57,996 nt of DNA from Tritrichomonas foetus. Lineage: Eukaryota > Parabasalia > Tritrichomonadida > Tritrichomonadidae. The notes beneath the pieces were generated by a model. That model saw nothing but the letters and a program-made list of their open reading frames with translations. It searched no databases and was not told the origin of the DNA. The stretch is taken from positions 49,569 to 107,564 of the forward strand of contig MLAK01000671.1 in NCBI GenBank assembly GCA_001839685.1, written 5' to 3'. The position numbers were made by a program, and so were the translations under genes. Shown in pieces: positions 1-7,530 of the stretch (position 1 is the first letter of the stretch; every line of letters starts with the position of its first letter).

Positions 1-509
1 CTATGGAAAATTACTGAAAGATAAAAAACATTTGAATCAATCTGAAATCAGAAATTAGATAAGAGAAAATGAGATGAGTTGCGTCAAGCTTTATGTTTGC
101 TTCAAAAGATTTTATTAGATTGTTTGTTTAATTGCTTTGCAATACTTTTGTTTTCGATATTTGTATCTTATTCATTTTGACCTTTAGGTCAATCTGAAAA
201 GGGACCCTAATATTTTACATCATTCAAATGCTCAGAATATGAACAAACTTTTTGATCCCGAGGTCATCCATTGAAGAATGATTCCTCACATCACTTCACC
301 GGAGTTTATCCTTAAGTAATACTGATGATAAGGATCATTTTAGTGATTTCGTACGTTAAGACTATTTAGTTTGTATACATCTACTCAATATGTTATTTTC
401 ATTCAATTGTAAAGTTTATTTGTCTGTAAACAAAAGTTTTCTGAAGAAATTTTTCATCGTATGGACGATTAAGTTTTAAGGCATAAATAATCGTCGTGCT
501 ACAAAAAGA
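1..509. other. Gene-free left edge carrying a repeat-element end
   Basis: No convincing gene is visible before the ATG at 510. The stretch is AT-rich and holds the 73-bp sequence 312-384 that recurs exactly at 22547-22619. The rest resembles ordinary intergenic DNA, or the interior of an element that starts outside the window. Confidence 0.6.
312..384 (+). repeat. 73-bp exact direct repeat, copy 1 (element right end)
   Basis: Identical base for base to 22547-22619. In the other copy the sequence ends in the right terminal inverted repeat of a 1.1-kb element. Here it also ends in TAGTTTGTATACATCTA (367-383), but the sequence then diverges (CTCAATATG instead of CATATCTAT). No matching left terminus is seen between 1 and 311, so the partner end is either outside the window or lost. 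Confidence 0.85.
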
Positions 510-2468
510 ATGATTCTTGCACCTTCTCCAGCGACGCTTCTTCACAAAAGGAATCCATACTATGGCACAAGTATAATGCGAGATTGTTCAATTTCAGATT
601 GTTTCCGCAGTTTTACAAGCGATCGAAATCCGAAACATACTCAGCCATTTCTCGACTTATGTTATCTAACTTCAATCGGAGGAAATCCAAGCATACGTAA
701 ATCACGGTGTTATGCTGCCTATATCATCCAATCGGTTTTAGATATTAATAATCCTTTAATCCATATCCAATATGCAATGATGGCCCTTCAAGTTCATGAT
801 CCAGTTGAGGCTGCTTATTACCTCAAAAATGCCGCTAAAAGGGGAAGCAAAGAAGCAATAAATCTAATGGCATATCTATTTTTTCATTTTCGGGGATCCT
901 TCTTTTCTACAACCCAGGACAGTCAGAAAAAAGCTCTAATGTGGTTTTATCGAGCCTATCGTCAAGGATCAATAGATTCTCTCTTTTATATTGGTTATCT
1001 CTATTCACACACTAGTCAAAATTTGGCTGCTATATATTTTTTAACCAAGCATTTTAATGCTAATAAATACATAGTTTCTGCTATTCAAGTTATGTCTCTG
1101 CTTTTCCACAACAGGAACAGAAAAGAATTAAAAGATACAATATTTAAACTAGTTAAGTATATTGCCGCTCGTGGTGAACCCTCAGCAATCAAAAAAATCT
1201 TACTTTTATATCAAAACAATGTGAACTCGCTTTCCTGCTGGCGAAAAGCAATTGAAATAGCATTTAAGCTTTCAAAAGCAACAGGTGATGTTCCATTTCA
1301 GATGCGTGCATCATTTGATGAAAATAATTCTGTATCTTCAACTCGCATTTTAAGTCAGTTATTAAGCAGTGTTGATCCCTTCAAAAGTTTTCGAACTTCG
1401 GTTTTCGTCATTCAGCATTATAACCCAGACACAATTGGACCAAGTGAAGAACTTTCTTTCAGGAAATATAGAAGTAACGTCAAAGGAAAAAGTGAAGTAC
1501 TCAATACGAACATTACCATTAAAAGTCCAAATAAAATGTCACCAATTATTACATCATCATCAACATCAAATACAATTTCAAACGCGCCTAATGTAAATCA
1601 AAACTCAAATAATTCCAACACAAATTCTAATACTAACTCAAATTCCAATGCGAACACAAATCAATCAACTAAAACCAACTCTAATTCTAATAGTAACAAT
1701 AATACTAATAATAAGAGTAATAATGTGACTGTTAGTAATAATTCTGCAAATTCGAATAATATGAATTATGTTAACAATATAAGTGAAAATGTAAATTATG
1801 ATGCCTATATGAATATGTTTGGTTTAAGAAAGAAAGAAAAATTTGATGGATTCTTTCCAACCAAAAATAAAACTCGTTTATTAATTCAGCTATTTGAATT
1901 TGCATCACCTAATTTTAACAAACGGAATTTGGTTTTCGCAAGTCATATTTTGAACACAATTTATAGTGAAAATAGACGTGGCCTTCTTGACAGCCGTTTA
2001 TGGCAAGATAAAATTAAATCTAAGAAAGTGGGAGATGAAATTCGTTGTGCGTTAATTAGTCTTCTTTGTAACGATCATAAAACTGCATTCATTTTATTCC
2101 AAAGAGCATCAATTCAAGGTAATGAGTTTGCATGTTTAATGTGTGGAATTTTGCTTTTTTACAACACACATAAAAGAAAAGAAGCTTTAACTTATCTAGC
2201 GAAGTGTGTTTGTGAGCCAGTAGCACTCTTGCATCTTGGGCTTGTGTTTAATGATGATTCATATATAGATAGGGCTGTTACACTTCTCGGATTATCGGCA
2301 TCTACACCAAAATATAAAACCTTTGAACTTGTTGGACAGTTGTTTGATGAGGGAATTAAATTTCCACAGAATAAAAGCATAGCAAACGCGTTTTATGCAG
2401 CTGCAATAGAAAGAGCAGCTATTGAGAATATTGATTGTCCTGATTTATATGGAAAATTTAGTGAGTGA
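510..2468 (+). CDS. Sel1-like repeat protein with Asn/Ser-rich linker
   Basis: The 652-residue protein has alpha-helical hairpin repeats of Sel1/TPR type in two blocks. The first is about residues 85-215, with motifs such as 'AAYYLKNAAKRGSKEA' and 'ALMWFYRAYRQGSIDS'. The second is about residues 520-645, with 'AFILFQRASIQGNEFA' and 'ANAFYAAAIERAA'. An Asn/Ser/Thr-rich low-complexity linker at about 350-430 separates them. Sel1 repeats usually act as protein-protein scaffolds. No kinase domain, signal peptide or membrane segment is visible, although related trichomonad proteins are often fused to kinases. The start is the first in-frame ATG. The partner and pathway cannot be told from sequence. 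Confidence 0.85.
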   Translation: MILAPSPATLLHKRNPYYGTSIMRDCSISDCFRSFTSDRNPKHTQPFLDLCYLTSIGGNPSIRKSRCYAAYIIQSVLDINNPLIHIQYAMMALQVHDPVEAAYYLKNAAKRGSKEAINLMAYLFFHFRGSFFSTTQDSQKKALMWFYRAYRQGSIDSLFYIGYLYSHTSQNLAAIYFLTKHFNANKYIVSAIQVMSLLFHNRNRKELKDTIFKLVKYIAARGEPSAIKKILLLYQNNVNSLSCWRKAIEIAFKLSKATGDVPFQMRASFDENNSVSSTRILSQLLSSVDPFKSFRTSVFVIQHYNPDTIGPSEELSFRKYRSNVKGKSEVLNTNITIKSPNKMSPIITSSSTSNTISNAPNVNQNSNNSNTNSNTNSNSNANTNQSTKTNSNSNSNNNTNNKSNNVTVSNNSANSNNMNYVNNISENVNYDAYMNMFGLRKKEKFDGFFPTKNKTRLLIQLFEFASPNFNKRNLVFASHILNTIYSENRRGLLDSRLWQDKIKSKKVGDEIRCALISLLCNDHKTAFILFQRASIQGNEFACLMCGILLFYNTHKRKEALTYLAKCVCEPVALLHLGLVFNDDSYIDRAVTLLGLSASTPKYKTFELVGQLFDEGIKFPQNKSIANAFYAAAIERAAIENIDCPDLYGKFSE

Positions 2469-2697
2469 AAATAGAAATGTTTTTTATTATAGATTAAATT
2501 GTTCTTTAATAGGAATTTTTAAGGATTTTGATTATAATAGATTTTATTTCGATAATTTCTAGAGGAGAATGCCATCGAATGTCACCAAGAAATTTTGTTA
2601 ATCAAATGGAATATAATCTCTGGATTAAAATACCCAATATCAATTGATAATGGGTGATGTTTTTATTTTAGTTTTGATATGTAAAAGTTAAACAGAA

Positions 2698-2768
2698 TCG
2701 CTGGTAGTGTAATGGTATCATGTAGGATTGTCGTTCCTGTGACCCGGGTTCGATTCCCGGCCAGCGAG
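2698..2768 (+). tRNA. tRNA-Asp (GTC)
   Basis: A 71-nt cloverleaf can be drawn. The acceptor stem is TCGCTGG/CCAGCGA. The anticodon stem TAGGA/TCCTG closes the loop TTGTCGT, giving anticodon GTC. The T arm is CCGGG-TTCGATT-CCCGG. The discriminator base is G (2768), as expected for tRNA-Asp. The internal B box GGTTCGATTCC is canonical. There is no intron, and CCA is not encoded. Confidence 0.95.
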
Positions 2769-2769
2769 C

Positions 2770-2778
2770 TTTTTTTTT
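2770..2778 (+). terminator. RNA polymerase III T-run terminator
   Basis: Nine consecutive T start two bases after the tRNA-Asp discriminator, a standard Pol III termination signal. Confidence 0.85.
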
Positions 2779-3094
2779 GTTTTTTCGCGAACTTTATCGA
2801 AAAAAACATCAATTATTCAAGAAAAAAGTAGCAGCTCCATTTCTACTAGTTTTTCATCATTTTTCTGTTTGGGAATTCCATTAATTGTGTTATGGTTGTG
2901 ATTTTCATGCGAAATAGTACAATCATGGAATTGTATATTATACAAAGCAAAAGAGATCTTAATAGTTAATTAAATGAAACGTGTGAAATCATCAAACAAG
3001 ATGTTGTTTCTAATTGACCTATAGATCTGAACAAAATATAGAAACATATACATGTATATTGACATTTAAAAAATAAAAAGAATAACATCAAAAA
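2779..3094. other. Intergenic, nothing recognised
   Basis: AT-rich DNA between the tRNA and the 3' end of the minus-strand WD40 gene. No coding or RNA signal was seen. Confidence 0.6.
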
Positions 3095-4189
3095 TTACAA
3101 CTGGCGAAGTGACCATATCGACACCACTCCATCTTCACTGTAAGTCAGCACCTTCTGTGATATATTGGTCATAAAGAGCGCACCATAGACGAATCCGCCA
3201 ACATCATCAAAAGTTTGGGGTTCACCCGCGCCATCCCAAAAAGCCGCCATTCTGCCTCCACAAATTGTTGCAACGTCACCATCGAAGATTAGACTCTTAT
3301 CAGTGATGTCTGCCCGACAGCCAAATCTTCCAGGTGATTCAATCTGTAGCTCTTCAATTTCAACCGAATCACCAATAACAATCATTTCGGGGGAAAGATA
3401 GGAGGGCGTGACTGTGCAGTGTCCTGTGTCAAGAACGCGAGAGAGTGATGAAATTGGTCCGCCATGGATATCTAGATGTGCTATGCTCCCAGAGTGAAGT
3501 GCACGACGATCAACTATGCTTACAAATCCATCGTACCCTCCAAAAATTAGCAAATCTTTATAACAGCTTACAGCGGTCGCTTGCGTGCCAGCAGCGATCG
3601 TAATTGGGGTCTTCCTTCTTCGGTCAATCCAAAAGATTTGATCGCCGGCTGCAGCAAAAACGGAATTCGAATCATCCGATAATCCGCATACAGAATGGGC
3701 AAGGCCACCCGCATCAATATCTTGGCTGACGAGTTTGTTGATATCCCAGAATTTGATTTTCTTATCAAAACCGCAAGAAACGAGCCCAGAGGAGCTCCAA
3801 AATACATCCCTGCAGGCGAGCGACTGGTGGCCAGGAAGGGTGGCCCCAGATTTGAGTGAAGCTGTGAGAATTGTTATTGCGCCGGAAAGTGAAGCAACTG
3901 CAATATTTTCGCCTTTTGGATCAAGAGTTGCAGAATATATTGCACCTCCTGGAAGAATCGCGCTCTCGCTCTGTACAAATTTGTAGCTACTTGTTACTGA
4001 TGTGTTTTGGCGAAAATTTTGGTATCTTGCTTCTGAAATCGGAGTTTGCCTTATTCCAAGATCGTCGGAAATTGAAGTTAACGTGTTTATTTGAACGTAC
4101 AACTCGAGTAGCCTCTCACGAAGCCTTCTATTTTCTGATTGTAGATTTTGATTCTTTTCTGAGAGGTTTTGTGTTGGAAGGAAATCCAT
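3095..4189 (-). CDS. WD40-repeat protein with N-terminal coiled coil
   Basis: The 364-residue protein begins with a Leu/Glu/Arg-rich coiled coil (about residues 8-48). A beta-propeller of WD40 type follows from about residue 75 to the end, with blade signatures such as 'SGLVSCGFDKKIKFWDI', 'LLIFGGYDGFVSIVDRR' and the C-terminal 'VLTYSEDGVVSIWSL'. A short coiled coil followed by a propeller is the layout of ATG16-type and several splicing or chromatin WD40 proteins, but nothing here fixes one family. It is a probable scaffold. On the minus strand, TCACTTT (complement of 4200-4206) puts an initiator-like A 15 nt before the ATG, which supports this start. The gene is divergent from the zinc-ribbon/LRR gene at 4475. 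Confidence 0.88.
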   Translation of the reverse strand: MDFLPTQNLSEKNQNLQSENRRLRERLLELYVQINTLTSISDDLGIRQTPISEARYQNFRQNTSVTSSYKFVQSESAILPGGAIYSATLDPKGENIAVASLSGAITILTASLKSGATLPGHQSLACRDVFWSSSGLVSCGFDKKIKFWDINKLVSQDIDAGGLAHSVCGLSDDSNSVFAAAGDQIFWIDRRRKTPITIAAGTQATAVSCYKDLLIFGGYDGFVSIVDRRALHSGSIAHLDIHGGPISSLSRVLDTGHCTVTPSYLSPEMIVIGDSVEIEELQIESPGRFGCRADITDKSLIFDGDVATICGGRMAAFWDGAGEPQTFDDVGGFVYGALFMTNISQKVLTYSEDGVVSIWSLRQL

Positions 4190-4199
4190 TTAATCGACA

Positions 4200-4206
4200 A
4201 AAGTGA
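4200..4206 (-). promoter_or_regulatory. Initiator-like motif of WD40 gene
   Basis: The minus strand reads TCACTTT. This matches the trichomonad Inr consensus TCA+1-Py-(T/A) and gives a 15-nt leader to the ATG at 4189. Confidence 0.55.
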
Positions 4207-4460
4207 CATTTCGAAATTGAGAACTTTTTAAATCCATTCACAATTTCTATTCAGATGAAAAATCATAATATCTCTGTAAAAATGATAAATATTGATTATT
4301 AAAATAATCTATTTGTTTTAACCACTAAAATAATATTGATTGAAAATATATTTTAAATAAATAATATGTAAGCCAGTTTCTTTTTGCCAGATTTTGATTT
4401 CTGAGAGAAAGATTTATTATCTATTGAAAAAATGTCGGTCAAATGTATGTCAAAAAAAAA

Positions 4461-4467
4461 TCACTTT
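4461..4467 (+). promoter_or_regulatory. Initiator-like motif that decides the start at 4475
   Basis: TCACTTT with A+1 at 4463 lies 12 nt before the ATG at 4475. Because it lies inside the longer open frame (which opens with TTG at 4394), it supports 4475 as the true start. Confidence 0.6.
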
Positions 4468-4474
4468 TTTTGTC

Positions 4475-6484
4475 ATGAAATGCTGTGTTTGTGGCTGCCC
4501 TAATGAACTCCAATTTTGTCCAAATTGTCATGTTCCTATGTTTACATCCACTGATAATCATATTAGCTTTGCATTCATTCAAAATGCAAATGTCACGAAT
4601 ATTGATTCAAATCTTTTAAATTCTATTGTTCTTGATTATTTTAAGAGTTCAATTCAAAATGCTGAAATTGACTCTTTCAATCAGCTAAAACAACTTCGCC
4701 TTTCGCATTGTTCCAATCTTCGCACAATTATTTTAAGAAACTTACCAAGCCTTTTAGCACTTGATGCATCAGATTGTGAGAAGCTTACTGAATGTGAAAT
4801 AATTAATTGTCCAAATTTAAAAGCACTAGATTTATCATTTTGTCCATCACTTCTAAAATTCAGGGGTGATTTTCCAAAACTTGAGTACATTTCTTTAGCT
4901 CATACACAATTTGTTAAAAAACCACAAGATGATAATGAAGATGAAAATCGTTTAAATATTTATTGTGATAAATTACCAAATTTCCCTTCTGCTAAATTTA
5001 TAGATATAAGTAATACATCTTTTGTTGATATTTCTTCCCTTTATGAATGTCAAAACCTTCAGAAACTTATCATGGAGAGAGGAAAGAATGTTGGAAGTAT
5101 GAAAAGAGATTTAAATATGGGAAAACTTTTAAATTTACCAAATTTCACATCTATTCTGGCCGATAATGTAAATTCAGACTTCAAAGGATGTCCCCAAAAT
5201 CATAATCTAAAAAATATTTGTATGTTTCGAAATTGTAAAATAGAAAATTATCCAGACTTTTCAAAAACTAATGCAATATTATCAGATAGAAATGTAACGT
5301 CCTTAGAGTTTGATAATGTGATTTATTCAGGTGATTGGATAAATTCATATCGACTTCTTTATGGACCATGGCCTACACCACCAAACGATTCCCAACCCAA
5401 TCCAAAGTTGGATCTTTCCAAGGTAATATTTGGTAAATTCATGCCACCAAAGAAGGTAGATTTAAAGAAAGCTGCTAATCATATAATGGGTGCTATTTTT
5501 GGTACTGCAATTGGCGATAATCTTGGTATTTTTGGTGAAGGTCATTATTCCAGGGAAATAAACATGTATATGGATTATCCGTTTGATATTACTTATGATC
5601 ATCCATTAATGACAAATCGTGGTATTCATTTCCATCGTGGCTCATTTACAGATGATACAGCCTTAATGCTCATGTTTATTCGATCTATTGTTTCCACTGG
5701 TGGAAAATTTGATCCCAATGATGCAGGTACAAAAATTCTACATTGGATTGATTGTGGTCTTGATGAACATTTGGATGGTTTTGGAATAGGACAAGGTCCT
5801 ACAACTGCTAAAGTTGCTCATTCCCCAAGTTTTACAACAAAAAGTATTGCAGTTTCAAAGAAAGTTTGGGAAGATGGTGGAAAATATAGTGCTGCAAATG
5901 GAGGAGTAATGAGAACTGGTGCATGCGGGTGTTTTCAATTTTGGAATGAACGAAAAGTGATTAAAAATGCAACAGAATTCTGTCAAGTAACTCATTATGA
6001 TCCACGCTGTGTTTTTAGTTGTGTTTTAGTTTCTTTAATCATTTCGAGATTGATTCAACAAAATGTTGGACTGATTCGAACTTTCGATCTTGAAAAAACC
6101 ATTCAAGAAGCTAAAAAGAAATTCCCTAAATTAAATTATTCAGAAATTGATCCATTTTTATATGCTTCAAATATCGAAGACCTTCGTTTAACAGATCAAG
6201 TTCCACCAACATTGAATACAATGGCATGTGCAATTTATGTTTTACGTCAAAATTTCACTTATGAACAAGGAATAGAAGCAATTTGCAGAGGTGGTGGAGA
6301 TGTTGATACGAATAACGCTTGTGCAGGTGCTGTACTTGGTGCAAAATGGGGATTCGATCATATTCCTATTCGAGTTCTAAATTACATGTGGTATGGTGGA
6401 ATATTATATCGAGATACAATTCCATTTTTGAATATGATGGGAATGAATTTTGAGCCACCAAAATATGAATATTTTATGGTATAA
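4475..6484 (+). CDS. Zinc-ribbon / leucine-rich repeat / ADP-ribosylglycohydrolase fusion
   Basis: The 669-residue protein has three parts. First is a small zinc ribbon (C3-x2-C6...C15-x2-C18). Then come irregular leucine-rich repeats with Asn/Cys ladders (about 45-295). Last is an ADP-ribosylglycohydrolase (DraG/ARH-type) domain at about 330-660. Catalytic signatures are present: 'GTAIGDNLG' near residue 343, 'FTDDTAL' (T392, D393, D394) and 'GGDVDTN' (D609, D611, T612). These residues coordinate the two metal ions in the family, so hydrolysis of an ADP-ribosyl bond is expected. The LRR probably selects the target. The ATG at 4475 is chosen because the upstream frame opens only with TTG and an Inr-like motif sits at 4461. 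No signal peptide is seen, so it is likely cytosolic or nuclear. Confidence 0.9.
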   Translation: MKCCVCGCPNELQFCPNCHVPMFTSTDNHISFAFIQNANVTNIDSNLLNSIVLDYFKSSIQNAEIDSFNQLKQLRLSHCSNLRTIILRNLPSLLALDASDCEKLTECEIINCPNLKALDLSFCPSLLKFRGDFPKLEYISLAHTQFVKKPQDDNEDENRLNIYCDKLPNFPSAKFIDISNTSFVDISSLYECQNLQKLIMERGKNVGSMKRDLNMGKLLNLPNFTSILADNVNSDFKGCPQNHNLKNICMFRNCKIENYPDFSKTNAILSDRNVTSLEFDNVIYSGDWINSYRLLYGPWPTPPNDSQPNPKLDLSKVIFGKFMPPKKVDLKKAANHIMGAIFGTAIGDNLGIFGEGHYSREINMYMDYPFDITYDHPLMTNRGIHFHRGSFTDDTALMLMFIRSIVSTGGKFDPNDAGTKILHWIDCGLDEHLDGFGIGQGPTTAKVAHSPSFTTKSIAVSKKVWEDGGKYSAANGGVMRTGACGCFQFWNERKVIKNATEFCQVTHYDPRCVFSCVLVSLIISRLIQQNVGLIRTFDLEKTIQEAKKKFPKLNYSEIDPFLYASNIEDLRLTDQVPPTLNTMACAIYVLRQNFTYEQGIEAICRGGGDVDTNNACAGAVLGAKWGFDHIPIRVLNYMWYGGILYRDTIPFLNMMGMNFEPPKYEYFMV

Positions 6485-6693
6485 ACAGATTTTGTATAAA
6501 CTGAATTATCTAATGAATACTTTTATGATTTTAAATCAATTAATTCAATTTTTACGAGTTCGATTATTTGAGAATCTGTTTGCCAAAAAAATGTCACCAA
6601 AAAATGCCGTTTTGATTTTGAAAGGATCAGACCTTTAAATTTATGAGAGCAAAATTCAAATCATTTATCCTGTCATATCACCAATTTTTCGAA

Positions 6694-6700
6694 TCACTTT
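6694..6700 (+). promoter_or_regulatory. Initiator-like motif of ubiquitin-like gene
   Basis: TCACTTT with A+1 at 6696 lies 10 nt before the ATG at 6706. It falls inside the upstream frame extension (first ATG 6643), which argues against that longer start. Confidence 0.55.
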
Positions 6701-6705
6701 TAAGA

Positions 6706-6936
6706 ATGCAAATCTTTGTAAAAGACTTCAAAGGCCAAAATCATATAATAGAAATTGAGCAAAGCGACAAGGTTATCACTCTCAAGCAAAAAATCACAGA
6801 GATGCTCAATATTAAAGTTGAAGAGCAGGTCCTCCAATATGGAGGAAAGATACTGCTTGATGGATTTACTTTAGGTGATTATTCAATACAGAAAAATGTA
6901 ACCATTCATATTGCAGCAAGAGTTCATGGTGGATGA
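6706..6936 (+). CDS. Divergent ubiquitin-like protein, 76 residues ending in Gly-Gly
   Basis: Translation from 6706 gives exactly 76 residues. It begins MQIFVK like ubiquitin and ends in R-V-H-G-G directly before the stop, so no tail has to be cleaved. By manual alignment about 34 of 76 positions equal canonical ubiquitin. Lysines 6, 27, 29, 48 and 63 are kept; K11 is Q and K33 is M. Hydrophobic-patch residues are changed (L8 to F, I44 to Q, V70 to A). R72 is kept, which in the family favours recognition by the ubiquitin E1 rather than the NEDD8 E1. It could be a modifier in its own right or a decayed ubiquitin copy. An in-frame upstream ATG at 6643 is less likely because ubiquitin homology and an Inr motif both favour 6706. 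Confidence 0.85.
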   Translation: MQIFVKDFKGQNHIIEIEQSDKVITLKQKITEMLNIKVEEQVLQYGGKILLDGFTLGDYSIQKNVTIHIAARVHGG

Positions 6937-7520
6937 AAATAATAATAATTTAATAAATTCTATATTTTTTAAAATATTGATGTTTTTTACACAAGTATTT
7001 GTGTTTTGAACGAATTAAATGACATTTTTTCTTTATTTATTATTCCACAAAATAAATCATTATTTTATATTCAAATTTTATAATTATTTTATTATTGAGT
7101 AGTGTTTCAGATTTTCGACATCAATCTTCATTTTTTTCATTATATAATTATATATGGCTATCATTTAGGAAATCACCGATTTCTAGAAATAGTGACAAAA
7201 ATTAACTAGAACTTGTCCAAAGAAAAAGTTTTGTATAAAATTTTGGATTCAGAGAAAAAAATTGAGATTTCCATTTTTTCCAAAGATAATAACTTTTTCA
7301 AAATAACTTTTTCGTTTAGCAAGAAACTCTGAATTTTGAATGCAAAATCTCCCCATTAACTTTTTATATTCTAATATGGTCTAATATTCATATAATTCAA
7401 TAATTCAAAAATAGAAAAAGTTATGCTATTATCAAATATTCATAGGATTCAGGTAATTTTTTTCTCAAGCAAAATTTTCATGAAACTTTTTGAGTGGTTT
7501 GTTGATTTCCAATTTTGAAT
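6937..7520. other. Intergenic, nothing recognised
   Basis: About 580 bp of very AT-rich sequence with several short A/T runs and 'aaaagtt' words. No gene or RNA was recognised. Confidence 0.6.
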
Positions 7521-7526
7521 TCATTA
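7521..7526 (+). promoter_or_regulatory. Initiator-like motif
   Basis: TCATTA with A+1 at 7523 lies 8 nt before the ATG at 7531. Confidence 0.45.
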
Positions 7527-7530
7527 TTTG

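Noticed and set aside
4394..4474. N-terminal extension of the LRR/ADP-ribosylglycohydrolase frame
   Set aside because: It opens with TTG, not ATG, and an initiator-like motif lies within it; the ATG at 4475 directly precedes the zinc ribbon.
6450..6638. 62-codon plus frame overlapping the end of the ADP-ribosylglycohydrolase gene
   Set aside because: Out-of-frame overlap with a real gene, no recognisable features.
6643..6705. Upstream in-frame ATG of the ubiquitin-like gene
   Set aside because: Homology begins exactly at the Met at 6706 and an Inr-like motif sits between the two ATGs.
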